Shown: positions 37,110 through 47,599 of the stretch, piece after piece
Layout of the letters: every line of letters starts with the position of its first letter
How positions within the stretch are numbered: the stretch's first letter is position 1
Assembly (NCBI RefSeq): GCF_900112445.1
Contig: NZ_FOYY01000003.1
Location: 693,960-757,959 of the forward strand
Direction of reading: 5' to 3'
Length of the DNA stretch: 64,000 nucleotides
DNA from: Thiomicrospira sp. ALE5
GTDB lineage: Bacteria; Pseudomonadota; Gammaproteobacteria; Thiomicrospirales; Thiomicrospiraceae
The notes under the pieces: generated by a model
Databases searched by the model: none
What the model saw: only the letters and a program-made list of their open reading frames with translations
What the model was told of the DNA's origin: nothing
Position numbers and translations under genes: made by a program

Positions 37110-40100
37110 ATGGACAGTTTTTCAAACTTAATCAAAGAACGAATTGAAGCATTACGCCCAAAATTACAAGATACGTCCCGTCGGAACCCTCTTATTAATA
37201 ATGTCTTAAATGCAAAGTCGGCAACATTCATAAGAATTGTCGATGAGAAGCCTCAAAACATTTTTGATGGGATAAATTCTGAATCCAGATCATTGAACCT
37301 TATACCGTTACCACCTGTTGATATCGACCCCCTAGATGAAAACACCACTGAATTCAAAAATGCTTTCCAAAGCGCACAAGCCACTGATGAAGCTTACTTA
37401 AGAGTCATTGATGAAATTGACTTTGAGTATGATGAAAAAGCTATCGATAAACACGAAAATGCAATTAGAGATCTTAAAGATAGAGTTCGAGAACAGCTTG
37501 AAATGCCACCTCGACCTAAATCAGAACAATATTCAGACCTAATTAATCATGCTAAATCCCATGGGATTAATCCTTCAAGCTCTTTGCCTGATACTGATGC
37601 AGTAGCTAGTGATGATCGTTTTGAGGATGATAACCTACAAACTTTACTTCTGCCCAAAACATTCCAGTCAAGACTAGATCGAATTTTAAGCAAAGCAAAG
37701 ATGTATAACGAAGAAAGAGGGTTGGATGTAGTATACATTGCACTAGGTTATTTAAAATGGACTCTACCAAATACTGATAAGCAGGAAGAGTTCAAATCCC
37801 CAGTGTTACTGTTGCCAGTAACACTGAAGTGCCTTAAATCAAATATTGGACAAACTTATTCTGTTACAAAACTTTCTGACCCTATATTAAATCCTTCTTT
37901 AGAACATAAATTAAATGTTGAAGCAAAACTAGATCTTTCAAGCGTTAAAAATCTACTTAATGATGAAGATGTTAACGTTGAACAATTATTTGAAAAATTA
38001 GCAAATCTAAAACCTAAGAACATGCAGTGGAAAGTTCTTAGGGAGGCAACTTTTGGTATTTATCCTTTCCAAGGCATTGAACTCTACTATGATTTAGATA
38101 CAGAAAAATGTGATTTTTCTCAGTTTCCAATTGTATCTGAATTAATGGTGGGTAAAAAGTCGAGTGTTTCAGGAGGTGGCTTAGATTTTTCTGAATCAGA
38201 TGTGGAATCAGATGTTGGAAAAGAGCTCGTTCCACATATTGTTCTTGATGCAGATTCCTCCCAATTTATTGCTCTTTTAAAAGTTGCCAATAATGAAAAT
38301 GTCGCCTTAGAAGGACCACCTGGTTCAGGGAAAAGTCAGACTATTGTAAATGCCATATCAAATGCTATTTACTCTGGCAAACGTGTTCTTTTCGTAGCAC
38401 AAAAAGTCACTGCACTAGAAGTTGTTTTATCAAGATTACAGGCACTTAGTCTTGACCAGTTTGTTCTTCCATTGATGGGTGGTTATGGTGGTTCTGATGA
38501 GTTTTATAAAGCGGTTGAAAATAGATTAAACCTCGCTCCGTCAAATAAATCCAAAGACTTGAGAAGCCTTAAGCAACAACTTGAGTTGCACAGGGACAAG
38601 TTGTCTTCATATATTGAGCTCTTAACCAAACCTGTTTTAGGAACAGGAATGAATGTTCACCAAGTTCTTGGTTTGGCCATATCCAATGCAGCTGAAATCA
38701 AAGAACTCCCCATCGAACTTAGAGCGGTAAAGGTTGACCCTGATAAGTTTATCAACGCCTTTTCACCAAAGGACCTTGATTCAGTTGCCTCCCAAATTGA
38801 TGAGTGGTACCGTCGATTATCTGAAACTAATATTCCAAAGAATAGCGTTTGGTTTGATGCGTCAGCCACAAATCTGAAAACTGATAAGATTAATGCGGCA
38901 TTAATAAATGCTAGAGAAGCGATTGTTGAGATTGAATCATCTATAGCTAAACTTGATGAAAACTCTAGAGAACTTGTTAAATTATACTTAGATAACTCTT
39001 TTAAAGATATTCAGTATGAACTTCAAGAAGCCTCTAGAAGCATATACCTAAGAAAAGTTCATGATTTAGTCACTCACTTAGGTGGCAATAAAACGTATGA
39101 ACTCTTAGTTGATTTAATTAAAGTCAATAGAGAACTTGATGATGTTAAGTCGCGGTTGAGCTTATCAAATAGCCAGTTGGTCTCATTAAGCCAAAGTAAA
39201 AAACAAATACAAGGTTTGCAGGAGTTTGCAAGTGAGTTTGACATACAGGAAGTCGTTCCAGGAGTTGTTGCAAAAACCAGACAATCTGTTCTTGATCAAA
39301 GTAAAAGTTTACAAAAGTTAGTTGATCTCCAAAAGAGTTTGTGCGAGCAGATATCACTTGATATTACGCCTATGCAAATTTTGGCAAGCAGTTCTCTTTT
39401 AGATTATGAAAGTGATATTAAAAATGTTAATGCTTTTCTTCGAACGGTTGGAGTATCAGAGGCAAGAAATGAGATTAGAAGAGCGAAGTCACTATATCGT
39501 ACAGCAGCTCATATTCTAAAAGAACCAGAATTACCTTCTCTCGATCTTTTAAGAAGCCTACATGAAACAATTCATAGTGGAGGTTTGTTTTCTTTCCTAT
39601 CATCAAAAATCAAACAAGCTAAAGTTGATACTGTTAAGTTGTTATCCAAAGCTAGCCAGAACGACTCAAAAACAACACTACTTAATAAACTTGAAGAAGT
39701 TATAGAAGTCTCTAAAACCTGGATAAAACTAGAACTTTCTGAACATTTTGAATCATTAAACCCAAGGGTTGAAAATAGGCTTACTAGACTTTTATTAGCG
39801 CTTGATGAGTTGCAAGCCAGAACTGAGCAGTCAGGCCTTTCTGAGTTATCAGCACTGAAACTTATTGATAGCGAAATGCTTAAACCCTGTATCGAATTAT
39901 TCAATAAAATTGAAGTGAAGCCCGTTTCGTGGGATATCATTGCTGAGCAAAATAAAGCTTCAATTAACCAACTTCAAAAATTAGATTCTTCTTTAGAGGA
40001 GTTAGAAGAAGCCGAAAAACGGTTGCTAGCCTTTGGAAACCTTTCTTGTAGCAAATTTTTTACCCTTATTGAAGCAAGTGATAAGGCAATGGCTCTATTT

Positions 40101-42494
40101 TTAAAACGATCTGAGTTATTAGAAATCCTTGGGCCTGACTTTGAAGATGACAACTATACATCGCAAATTTTAGCCTCCTATGAAGATTACTCTTCAATGT
40201 CCAAATCATCTATTGGATTGATTTTAAGTGAGGAAGGTAATCAGGCTCTCCAAATGGTTTCAGACCATTTCGAAGTAATATCAAAAATCCAAAGTACCTT
40301 TGAAACACTCTTGGAAGCTAAGCAAGTTAACACTCCCAATGAAAAACTGGGCTTGAGTAAAATAATTAATATTTTAGATGACCATCGCAGCGACCAAGCA
40401 GGACTAAATAGCCTAATTGTAAGACGGTCAATTTTCAATGAAGCTAGTAATCTAGGTCTCAATCAATTGGTTGAAAGGATTGAACGGCTTAATTTAAAAG
40501 GAAAGATCTTTACAACTGCTAAAGCTGCGATAGTATCAAGTTTATGTGATCAAATTGAACAAGACTACGGGGCGCTCTTGATGCAATTTGATGGCATTTC
40601 ACTGAATTCTGCGCGATCTAAACTCCAAGAGCTAGACAGAAGTATCATTGAGATTGCACCACAAGAAGTAACCAATAATGCAATTGCTCACGCAACCCCC
40701 CCAATGGGTGTTTCTTATGGTCGTAAATCTGAATATACCGATGTTTCTCTTTTAACGCATGAGCTTCAGAAAAAACGTCGAACTCCACCGCGTAAAATTC
40801 TTAAAAGAGCTCAAGGAGCGCTATTAGAATTATTTCCATGTTGGATGATGGTGCCAACTGCTGTAGCGCAACACTTACCCCGGACTACATTATTCGATTT
40901 GATAATTATTGACGAAGCTTCTCAGATGACACCAGAAAATTCAATTAGTGCATTAATGAGAGGTAAGAATGCATTAATTGCAGGTGATACAAACCAACTT
41001 CCTCCAACCAATTTCTTTAAAGGTCTAGCGGTTGACGAAGACGAGGACGAAGATGTGACAACATCTGAAGAATCTATCCTAGAATTAGCGAATGTTCAAT
41101 TTCATCCAAAACATAGGTTATTGTGGCACTATCGTTCCAAGCATGAGGACTTGATTGCCTTCTCGAATCATTATGTTTATGACAATGAATTGGTTATTTT
41201 TCCTTCTCCACATCCAACAACCCAAGGGCTTGGAATAAGCCTTGTTCAGGTGAACGGGACATTTCAGAGAGGAATTAACCCTGCTGAAGCCCAAGTAATG
41301 TTAGAGGCTATCGCACAGTTCATGAAAGACAATCCAAAACGCTCATTGGGAGTGGCTGTGATGAACCAAAGCCAAATGGAGCAACTAGAGACTCTCGTAT
41401 TACGTGAAGCCGAAACAAACAAGAAAGTCTCTGATTATTTAGAGTATTGGTCTAGTACTAATGAAGGTCTTGAGAAGTTCTTTGTTAAGAATCTTGAGAA
41501 TGTCCAAGGAGACGAACGAGATGTTATTTTTGTTGGAACAGTCTATGGTCGCGACCCTCAAGGCAAGTTTTATCAGCGATTTGGTCCAATAAATGGTCCA
41601 GCAGGTAAACGACGCTTAAATGTCTTATTTTCTAGGGCTAAAGAACAAATTGTTACATTCTCATCAATTCCTCTGTCTGACTTTAACCCTTCATCTACTA
41701 ACGAAGGCGCAACATTACTAAGACGCTGGTTGGAGTTCTCAGCCACTAAATGTCTTGGTGAAGTAGCCCATAATCATGATCGCGCTGGAAACTCCGACAG
41801 TCCATTTGAAGATCATGTTATTGAGGCGGTTAGGTCATTAGGCTATGAAGCAATTCCACAGGTTGGTGTTTCTTCATACTTTATTGATATTGGTGTTAAG
41901 CATCCAAGTTATCCATTCGGTTATATATGTGGTATTGAGTGTGATGGGGCAACCTACCACAGCTCAAAGAGTGCACGTGATAGAGATCGCTTAAGGGAGG
42001 AAGTTCTTAGTAGGCTTGGTTGGAACTTATACAGAATTTGGTCAACAGATTGGCTCAGAGATCCTCTTGGTTGCAGAGAATTGTTAAAAACTTATTTAAA
42101 AGAAAAGCTGTCTATACTTACAGAAAATATTCCTGAAACAGCCAATTCCAATGAAATTACTTACATTGAAAACTCTAAAATTGAAAATGAAAAACTGAAT
42201 ATAGCAGAGTCACCCACATATTCAACGAATTCAAAAAATAATGATAGATATATTAAACTGGGTTCAAGATTTTCAGTGAGATATCTGGATGGCCCAAAAG
42301 CAGGCGCTTTAGTAAAGTTTTGGCTTCAAAAAACAACTGATGACTCAAGCATCAAACTTGATGGGTACACCACACTGAGTCTTAAAAGCCCTTTAGGTTC
42401 TGCATTAGAAGGCTGCGAAGTAGACGAAATAGTCTCTTATTCTTTATCTAACAGAGATGTCAGGGTTCAAGTAATAAATATTGAGCTGTTCTAA
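37110..42494 (+). CDS. Hhe-like defence protein: DUF4011, SF1 helicase, Vsr-like nuclease
   Basis: An 1794-residue protein. The N-terminus (about 8-50, [19 protein letters not shown]) is DUF4011-like. SF1 helicase Walker A is [10 protein letters not shown] with Lys408; a very long coiled-coil-rich insertion (about 480-1220) separates it from Walker B IIDEASQM (Asp1268) and motif [12 protein letters not shown]. Later motifs are [14 protein letters not shown] (about 1466) and [13 protein letters not shown] (about 1503). A Vsr/MTES_1575-type nuclease domain follows (about 1565-1680: [17 protein letters not shown] near Glu1610, [22 protein letters not shown]). The last 85 residues resemble a GreA/GreB C-terminal domain ([18 protein letters not shown]). 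The DUF4011-helicase-Vsr order matches the single-gene anti-phage system Hhe. It is AT-rich and flanked by endonuclease I sequences. Confidence 0.88.
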   Translation: MDSFSNLIKERIEALRPKLQDTSRRNPLINNVLNAKSATFIRIVDEKPQNIFDGINSESRSLNLIPLPPVDIDPLDENTTEFKNAFQSAQATDEAYLRVIDEIDFEYDEKAIDKHENAIRDLKDRVREQLEMPPRPKSEQYSDLINHAKSHGINPSSSLPDTDAVASDDRFEDDNLQTLLLPKTFQSRLDRILSKAKMYNEERGLDVVYIALGYLKWTLPNTDKQEEFKSPVLLLPVTLKCLKSNIGQTYSVTKLSDPILNPSLEHKLNVEAKLDLSSVKNLLNDEDVNVEQLFEKLANLKPKNMQWKVLREATFGIYPFQGIELYYDLDTEKCDFSQFPIVSELMVGKKSSVSGGGLDFSESDVESDVGKELVPHIVLDADSSQFIALLKVANNENVALEGPPGSGKSQTIVNAISNAIYSGKRVLFVAQKVTALEVVLSRLQALSLDQFVLPLMGGYGGSDEFYKAVENRLNLAPSNKSKDLRSLKQQLELHRDKLSSYIELLTKPVLGTGMNVHQVLGLAISNAAEIKELPIELRAVKVDPDKFINAFSPKDLDSVASQIDEWYRRLSETNIPKNSVWFDASATNLKTDKINAALINAREAIVEIESSIAKLDENSRELVKLYLDNSFKDIQYELQEASRSIYLRKVHDLVTHLGGNKTYELLVDLIKVNRELDDVKSRLSLSNSQLVSLSQSKKQIQGLQEFASEFDIQEVVPGVVAKTRQSVLDQSKSLQKLVDLQKSLCEQISLDITPMQILASSSLLDYESDIKNVNAFLRTVGVSEARNEIRRAKSLYRTAAHILKEPELPSLDLLRSLHETIHSGGLFSFLSSKIKQAKVDTVKLLSKASQNDSKTTLLNKLEEVIEVSKTWIKLELSEHFESLNPRVENRLTRLLLALDELQARTEQSGLSELSALKLIDSEMLKPCIELFNKIEVKPVSWDIIAEQNKASINQLQKLDSSLEELEEAEKRLLAFGNLSCSKFFTLIEASDKAMALFLKRSELLEILGPDFEDDNYTSQILASYEDYSSMSKSSIGLILSEEGNQALQMVSDHFEVISKIQSTFETLLEAKQVNTPNEKLGLSKIINILDDHRSDQAGLNSLIVRRSIFNEASNLGLNQLVERIERLNLKGKIFTTAKAAIVSSLCDQIEQDYGALLMQFDGISLNSARSKLQELDRSIIEIAPQEVTNNAIAHATPPMGVSYGRKSEYTDVSLLTHELQKKRRTPPRKILKRAQGALLELFPCWMMVPTAVAQHLPRTTLFDLIIIDEASQMTPENSISALMRGKNALIAGDTNQLPPTNFFKGLAVDEDEDEDVTTSEESILELANVQFHPKHRLLWHYRSKHEDLIAFSNHYVYDNELVIFPSPHPTTQGLGISLVQVNGTFQRGINPAEAQVMLEAIAQFMKDNPKRSLGVAVMNQSQMEQLETLVLREAETNKKVSDYLEYWSSTNEGLEKFFVKNLENVQGDERDVIFVGTVYGRDPQGKFYQRFGPINGPAGKRRLNVLFSRAKEQIVTFSSIPLSDFNPSSTNEGATLLRRWLEFSATKCLGEVAHNHDRAGNSDSPFEDHVIEAVRSLGYEAIPQVGVSSYFIDIGVKHPSYPFGYICGIECDGATYHSSKSARDRDRLREEVLSRLGWNLYRIWSTDWLRDPLGCRELLKTYLKEKLSILTENIPETANSNEITYIENSKIENEKLNIAESPTYSTNSKNNDRYIKLGSRFSVRYLDGPKAGALVKFWLQKTTDDSSIKLDGYTTLSLKSPLGSALEGCEVDEIVSYSLSNRDVRVQVINIELF

Positions 42495-42519
42495 TGTAAT
42501 GGGAGTGGACAGACACATT

Positions 42520-42915
42520 CAGCTCACCCACCGAAATGGTGAGGTTGTGCATATCCGCTTCCATTAAATTAAAGACGGGGTCGGTGCGCTGACAGTTTTG
42601 AGGACCACCGTTTTGCCAGCACTGGCGCTGCTGACCGACTGAGCTAATTGGCACGATATGTTCCCATTCGGTTCGTGCAGCCCGGACTTCTTGCGCTCGT
42701 ACTTGATAACCGCAAGAGGCATGATTAACTCGACCACCCGAACGACCAACCCATTCCCAATTACAACCACAGTAAAACTCATCACAGATTTGATGGCGGT
42801 CAAAATAGACGAGTTGCTTAGACTCAATTTTAGCTCGTTTAAAAGTTAGCCGATACCGCATAAAAGCTCGTTACGAATAGGACAAAAAAAGCCAATACTT
42901 TAAAATCAAGTAAAA
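42520..42915 (-). pseudogene. Truncated, frameshifted copy of the endonuclease I gene
   Basis: This stretch is about 90 percent or more identical by eye to the 5' half of the gene at 35777-36709, including [11 protein letters not shown] and [11 protein letters not shown]. The start codon is lost (ATG to TTG), small deletions in the signal-peptide part shift the frame, an inserted base near 42842 adds a further shift, and homology ends abruptly after VGE(L)N at about 42520, beside the Hhe-like stop. A 133-residue open frame (42460-42861) survives but lacks signal peptide and C-terminus. It is in the same orientation as the intact gene, so the two form a direct repeat of about 400 bp around the helicase. 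Confidence 0.88.
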
Positions 42916-42981
42916 ATTAGTATTAACAAATTAAAGCTATAAGTAATTTAGAACCCTGAATAAAAAAATAAGTTAAGATAA

Positions 42982-44124
42982 TTAAAATCTCGAACTTGAT
43001 GACTTTTCAAAACTGACATTATAAATGACATCTACAAGTGTACCATCCTCAAGCATAATCTTATGCAAACCATCAGGAGCAGTTATCTGTCCACTCAAAT
43101 TGTTGTGATCGATTAAAATTAGATCCACTTTATCATCCCTTTTCAATGGATTTAAATCATCATTTAAAACCAAGCTATATGAGCAATTTTGTTGAGTACA
43201 AATTTTTGATCCAGTAATAGATACATAGCCGAGTTGATTAACAAACATCCAACTGGAAAAAAAATTTTGATTTATATCTTCAACCAATCTAAGCCTTATT
43301 AATGCATTATTGCCGTCTCTATCAGCAAGAAGACCCTGCCAGGTGTTCAAACCCTCAAATGATTGATTTCCTAAATTTAGATTTAGTGAAAAATTTGAAA
43401 GTGTAATATTATTTCTCTTTAAAAGATCAGAAACAGAATTAGTTAGAATTTTGAACCTACTGTCAGACAAAACTGAATTAGAATTAACACCATATATGAA
43501 AACTTCGGAAAATTTTAATGGTAAATTCAATTCTTCATAATTACCAACCAACAAAGATTCAAAATTAGAATTATTAAAATCAGAGTAGATAATTACACGG
43601 TTAAAATATTGATTACTAAATCGGGATTGTTCAAAAGATAATAAATTCAAAACATTAGAGGAAGGTACACGACCTTCATTTTCGTTTACAAGTCTTAAAG
43701 CATTACTTAAAACAGATCTTAATCTAGAATTAAAAAGTCTTTGATCTCGCTTAATGGATTCTTCAATGTCATTTGTAAAAAATCTTGAAATTCGTGATCT
43801 AGACTCCCTCTCTAAAGCAATGTCAGAATCAGATAAATCTGGATAACAAACTTCAGTCATACCTTCAATGATAACATTATTAAAAGTGTCAATAAAAAAA
43901 ATCTCTACCTTCTCTCTTGGCAAAAAATTAGTTTTATTGAGAAACTCTGTTGCCCATGAATTATCATCTTTATTGATTGAAGAAATATCTATATAAAAAA
44001 TAGTTTTCCTGTCTGGTGTGCTAGAACAATAATCAAATGAACTTGTGTTTACAAAAGCTGAAACGTTTAGCGAAAAAAATGTAAATAGAAAAAAAAATAT
44101 AATCTTCATGTTATAAACTCTCAT
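42982..44124 (-). CDS. Secreted protein of AT-rich envelope operon, possibly von Willebrand A-like
   Basis: A 380-residue protein. A hydrophobic signal peptide spans about residues 7-23 (IIFFFLFTFFSLNVSA), with Met6 a possible alternative start. The mature part begins with a strand ending in acidic and Ser residues (KTIFYIDISSINKDD) and later RVIIYSDFNNSN, which together recall a vWA/Rossmann-type core with a MIDAS-like DxS; this is a weak resemblance. Three or four Cys (CSSTPD, CYPD, CTQQNC) suit an oxidising compartment. The C-terminus is beta-rich. Its start overlaps the stop of the upstream membrane-protein gene by four bases. Family not recognised. I infer a periplasmic partner of the membrane and OmpA-like proteins. 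Confidence 0.75.
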   Translation of the reverse strand: MRVYNMKIIFFFLFTFFSLNVSAFVNTSSFDYCSSTPDRKTIFYIDISSINKDDNSWATEFLNKTNFLPREKVEIFFIDTFNNVIIEGMTEVCYPDLSDSDIALERESRSRISRFFTNDIEESIKRDQRLFNSRLRSVLSNALRLVNENEGRVPSSNVLNLLSFEQSRFSNQYFNRVIIYSDFNNSNFESLLVGNYEELNLPLKFSEVFIYGVNSNSVLSDSRFKILTNSVSDLLKRNNITLSNFSLNLNLGNQSFEGLNTWQGLLADRDGNNALIRLRLVEDINQNFFSSWMFVNQLGYVSITGSKICTQQNCSYSLVLNDDLNPLKRDDKVDLILIDHNNLSGQITAPDGLHKIMLEDGTLVDVIYNVSFEKSSSSRF

Positions 44125-45386
44125 AAATTTGCGTAGTCTTTTGTTGAAAAACTTCCAATTTTATCAATTCCATTATTTAATGAAACCTGACAAAGCTCCA
44201 TTCTATACATAACAAGTAAGTTTTCCAGCTTTGTCAAGAGTAAAGCTTTGGTAGAATTAAAATGATGATCTATGTTATCTTCTAAATCTTTAAGGACATT
44301 TATTTGAGATTTGATTTCAATTCTTCTCTTTTCAATTTTCTCTAATTCACCATCAAATTCAAGACCTGTACTAATAAGCTCTTTTCTTATTTGGTTTTCT
44401 TTTTTATTAAACTCTGCTGTCGCTTTTAAGTAACTACTATAAACGGATTGGTAATTGGGCACCTTGTCATGGATTAAATAACTCCAAATAACACCAACAA
44501 ACCAAACAAGAACATTTGCAAAGACAGTTTGAAATACAAGAGAATTGAGCTCAGATTTATATGCATTTACGGAGTCAACACCACCAATAAGGAATGCAGC
44601 ATCTGATTCAATAAGTGGTCTATATTCTTCGTACAACATAGCATACCTTGCTGCTGATACCCACCACAACACACCAACTAATGATATTGTGATTATCACA
44701 ATCCAAAGAAGATCATACCTTCGTTCATTTCTATTTTGTTTTGAACTAATTCTTAATGGTAGCTGCCGAAAAAATTCACCATGATAATGGCTTGATGCTG
44801 CAAATATAGCAGCCGCAAGAAGTGTAAACGCCATTGCAACAAAAGGAACATACTTTTCAGAAAACGTTGGATAGTTTATGAACCATTCGGCTGTTCCAAC
44901 GAAGACAATACCAATAATGTATAAAAAAGTAGCATGTTTTTTAGGCGGTTTATTGTTATTTTCGAGCTTCATTTTTTCATAAAAGTCAAGATTGTCCTCG
45001 TAGGATTTTTTAGTAGCTTGATAATTTTTATCATCCTTAAGCTCTTTAACTTTTTTATTAATAAGTGCTTCTTTCTTTTCATTTACATCAAAAAACTCTT
45101 TGTCAAAATCATGTGACTCAAGATTTTCTATCTTTTGCTTTAATTTCCCCTTAACTCTTTTATAATCATTCTCAAACGTAAATATTTTATCTGTTATAAC
45201 AGTTAAAATATTTTCCCTTGCTACAGGCGTACAATTATTTTTATCTAATGGAATATATCCAATATCTTTATTTAAGGCAACTTCTTTCAATGCAAGATTT
45301 TTGATATTGCTTGCAATTTTTTCATCCACAAAAGGCACATTTCTCAAAAAATCATTTACTTCATTTTTAACTGTCTCTATACTCAT
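44121..45386 (-). CDS. Coiled-coil inner-membrane protein of AT-rich envelope operon
   Basis: A 421-residue protein. The N-terminal 145 residues are charged and helical, with a lysine-rich coiled coil (about 75-145). Four membrane segments follow at about 150-165, 178-197, 225-245 and 285-307, and the C-terminus (about 315-400) is again coiled coil (KKENQIRKELISTG, LEKIEKRRIEIKSQINVL). The long soluble ends on both sides of a four-helix core suggest a signalling or scaffold role. I do not recognise the family, and it lacks the sequence features of MotA/ZorA as far as I can judge. It lies four bases after the lipoprotein gene and overlaps the secreted-protein gene, so all three are co-translated. 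Confidence 0.75.
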   Translation of the reverse strand: MSIETVKNEVNDFLRNVPFVDEKIASNIKNLALKEVALNKDIGYIPLDKNNCTPVARENILTVITDKIFTFENDYKRVKGKLKQKIENLESHDFDKEFFDVNEKKEALINKKVKELKDDKNYQATKKSYEDNLDFYEKMKLENNNKPPKKHATFLYIIGIVFVGTAEWFINYPTFSEKYVPFVAMAFTLLAAAIFAASSHYHGEFFRQLPLRISSKQNRNERRYDLLWIVIITISLVGVLWWVSAARYAMLYEEYRPLIESDAAFLIGGVDSVNAYKSELNSLVFQTVFANVLVWFVGVIWSYLIHDKVPNYQSVYSSYLKATAEFNKKENQIRKELISTGLEFDGELEKIEKRRIEIKSQINVLKDLEDNIDHHFNSTKALLLTKLENLLVMYRMELCQVSLNNGIDKIGSFSTKDYANL

Positions 45387-45390
45387 CTTT

Positions 45391-46284
45391 TCACCTATTA
45401 ATAATCTGCTCTCTAATAATTTTTTGAAAATTTAGTGGCTCTCGAATCACATATCCTAAATCCTTTATTAAACTCTTACGAAGTATTGGCTTTAAACTTA
45501 AATTTTCAATTAATTCAAATTCTGTATCTAGACTTTGCGGGACAGAATAAAACCCTAAATCTTTTCTTTGACACTCACTGGTTTCACAAGGAAGATTTTC
45601 TATCACTCTCTTAATTTGATTCAAGGAGCTTGAAACATAAAATTCAACTCGTCTGTTTTTTAATTTATTTTCATCTGAATCATTTGGCGCAACAGGCCTA
45701 TGAGGCCCCATTCCTAATAAAATCAAATTCTCTTCTCTTAGTCCATTTTTCTTTAAGTGGTTAGCAACACTTGCAACTCGCCGCAATGCTAACGATTCAT
45801 TGTATTCTATAGTGCCGTCTGAATCTGTGTGCCCAACTAAAAGTAGTTTTTTTTGATCACTAAAGTAGTTTTGATAAATATTTGCAAAAGTATTTATTTT
45901 TTCCTCTACAGCCTCACTTAACTCAGCGCTATTCGTATTGAAGTTTACAGTATTCTTCATTGTTAGACGATAGACTGTTTTGCTGTTAAACTCATAACCA
46001 TCCAAAGTGATTTCTTCAAAAACTAATTCTTTATCTTTTTCAATCAGTCTTTCAATTTTTATAAAATCAATTTCTTCTTTTTTTATCTCCTGTTGAACTT
46101 CATTTTCTTTTTCCACTTTTGCAACAAAATCAAAGTTTTTTTTAGTTAATGCTTTTTCTGAAATATTTTTAGTTGTTTTATTTTTCACCTCGTCATCCAC
46201 TGGAATTATTTTTGGGTTATTTACACAACCAGTAAAGAATAATGCCGCTGCCAATAGTAGTAGTTTTTTTAATAACTTTATCAC
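45391..46284 (-). CDS. OmpA-family lipoprotein of AT-rich envelope operon
   Basis: A 297-residue protein. The signal peptide ends in a lipobox FFTGC with Cys20, followed by Val-Asn-Asn, so it is probably an outer-membrane lipoprotein. A charged, probably extended linker (about 30-100) leads to an OmpA/MotB peptidoglycan-binding domain (about 108-225): NFNTNSAELS, LLLVGHTDSDGTIEYN, LALRRVASVANHL, NRRVEFYV. The domain would anchor the complex to peptidoglycan through the conserved Asp and Arg of the TDxxG..NxxLSxxRA-type motif. About 70 further residues follow, without recognised motifs. It is the first gene of the three-gene operon. Confidence 0.88.
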   Translation of the reverse strand: MIKLLKKLLLLAAALFFTGCVNNPKIIPVDDEVKNKTTKNISEKALTKKNFDFVAKVEKENEVQQEIKKEEIDFIKIERLIEKDKELVFEEITLDGYEFNSKTVYRLTMKNTVNFNTNSAELSEAVEEKINTFANIYQNYFSDQKKLLLVGHTDSDGTIEYNESLALRRVASVANHLKKNGLREENLILLGMGPHRPVAPNDSDENKLKNRRVEFYVSSSLNQIKRVIENLPCETSECQRKDLGFYSVPQSLDTEFELIENLSLKPILRKSLIKDLGYVIREPLNFQKIIREQIINR

Positions 46285-46666
46285 TTTTTTTCCGCTTGAT
46301 TTTTGTTGTTATAAATTTAAAAAAATTTTAAAAATTAGTTAATCTTTTCAATGAAAATTTTATCTTTAATAGTTTTTCTACTTTCTTTCAGATTATCTTA
46401 TTTAGGATAATATCCCTTTCTTTTAATATCTCTATTTATCATCACAACTTTGATTTTAATTTTTTAATTTGATTTGAGTTAACCAGAACTCATATTTATA
46501 AATCTTTTATCATACTTAAAATATTGACAACACTTGTTTTTTTACAAATAACAATACTTTAATTTACTTTTTTGATATTTGCTTTTGCCTTAATCAATGG
46601 ATACAGATGAAGTTTGATTTCAAATTTAATTTCAATTATCGCTTAAGCCTAATTGTGCGCCTACCA
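46285..46666. promoter_or_regulatory. Very AT-rich upstream region of the envelope operon
   Basis: 380 bp, close to four-fifths A+T by eye, with long T-runs and no open frame of substance. It probably contains the promoter of the three-gene envelope operon, on the minus strand. Its composition is the kind bound by H-NS-like silencers. No specific boxes are claimed. It also contains the end of the nuclease gene cluster on the other side. Confidence 0.45.
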
Positions 46667-47566
46667 TTACTTTCCAACATCTAACAATATGTTTGCCCAT
46701 TCGAGCGCACTCATAACCTTTGTCCTCTGAATCTCAAAATCATCAAACCTATCAACTTTTGGGGTGTTAAACCTGATTGCAGCTGACTTACCAGCGGCAA
46801 CCACTTCATAATCTGATGTATTTATTTGAGACCGAATTTCTTCAATATGCTCAGATGCACCACTAACCTGTAAATCGACATAACCTTGTGCCATTTTGTG
46901 AACAATAGTTAGATTCTTCCCCAATAAGCTTGGTCGAAATTCTGGCCAGTCAGATTTGGCAGGCTTGATACCTGGACGCTTCATTTCTAACGCTGGAAAC
47001 TCATCTGAAGCTAATTCCCAATATTGATACCAAAAGCGTGTTACACGATCATTCGCTATTGGTGAGTAACCTCGTCGATTTTGTTGAATAGCTTCTTCAA
47101 AAACTTTTGCACGATAGCTAGAACGCGCTGTGCCCTCTAAATCTAACCTCTCTTTTATTTCCTCATAACTTATTCCAATATCATAAAGTTGAGCTTCACT
47201 GTTGTGATCTAAATATCGCATTGGAGCAATAATGCAAATTTTAAATGCCAACCAATTGCCCATTTCAGCACCTGCTTTGCCACGAAGACGATATCTTGCA
47301 GCCTGCTCAGGCTGCGCGGGTGCATCTATTTTATTTTCTATTAGGATCGCTTCACAATTTTCATACAACACAACTAGATCAGACTCACCAAATTGCGAGT
47401 CTGTAACTGAATGCCATGTGCCCATACATCTTGGTACTTCTTTTCTAGTACCAAAAACACGGCAATAAAGCCATTGGGAAAGTGACTGACTGACATTGAA
47501 CTCCTCGAGCAATAAGAGGTCGATATCTCTTTCCGTCAGGTATGAAAACTTGTTTTGATCTTTCAC
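46667..47566 (-). CDS. PD-(D/E)XK nuclease family protein
   Basis: A 299-residue protein. The nuclease core is clear: Asp63 in GESDLVVLY, then Glu77 and Lys79 in AILIENKIDA, followed by a helix with QPEQAARYR, the arrangement of PDDEXK_4-type proteins. The C-terminal half (about 150-299) has helices and a beta-rich end with no recognised motif. It probably cuts DNA; the target is unknown. It lies downstream of a peptidase-like gene (33 bp gap) on the same strand, forming a possible two-gene cargo unit, separated from the envelope operon by the AT-rich spacer. Confidence 0.8.
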   Translation of the reverse strand: MKDQNKFSYLTERDIDLLLLEEFNVSQSLSQWLYCRVFGTRKEVPRCMGTWHSVTDSQFGESDLVVLYENCEAILIENKIDAPAQPEQAARYRLRGKAGAEMGNWLAFKICIIAPMRYLDHNSEAQLYDIGISYEEIKERLDLEGTARSSYRAKVFEEAIQQNRRGYSPIANDRVTRFWYQYWELASDEFPALEMKRPGIKPAKSDWPEFRPSLLGKNLTIVHKMAQGYVDLQVSGASEHIEEIRSQINTSDYEVVAAGKSAAIRFNTPKVDRFDDFEIQRTKVMSALEWANILLDVGK

Positions 47567-47599
47567 GCTTTCCTACAAATCAACAAATAAAGTATTTCA

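Noticed and set aside
42982-46284. Zorya-type defence system
   Set aside because: The OmpA-type lipoprotein invites the comparison, but the membrane protein does not look like ZorA/MotA and no ZorC/ZorD or ZorE gene is adjacent.
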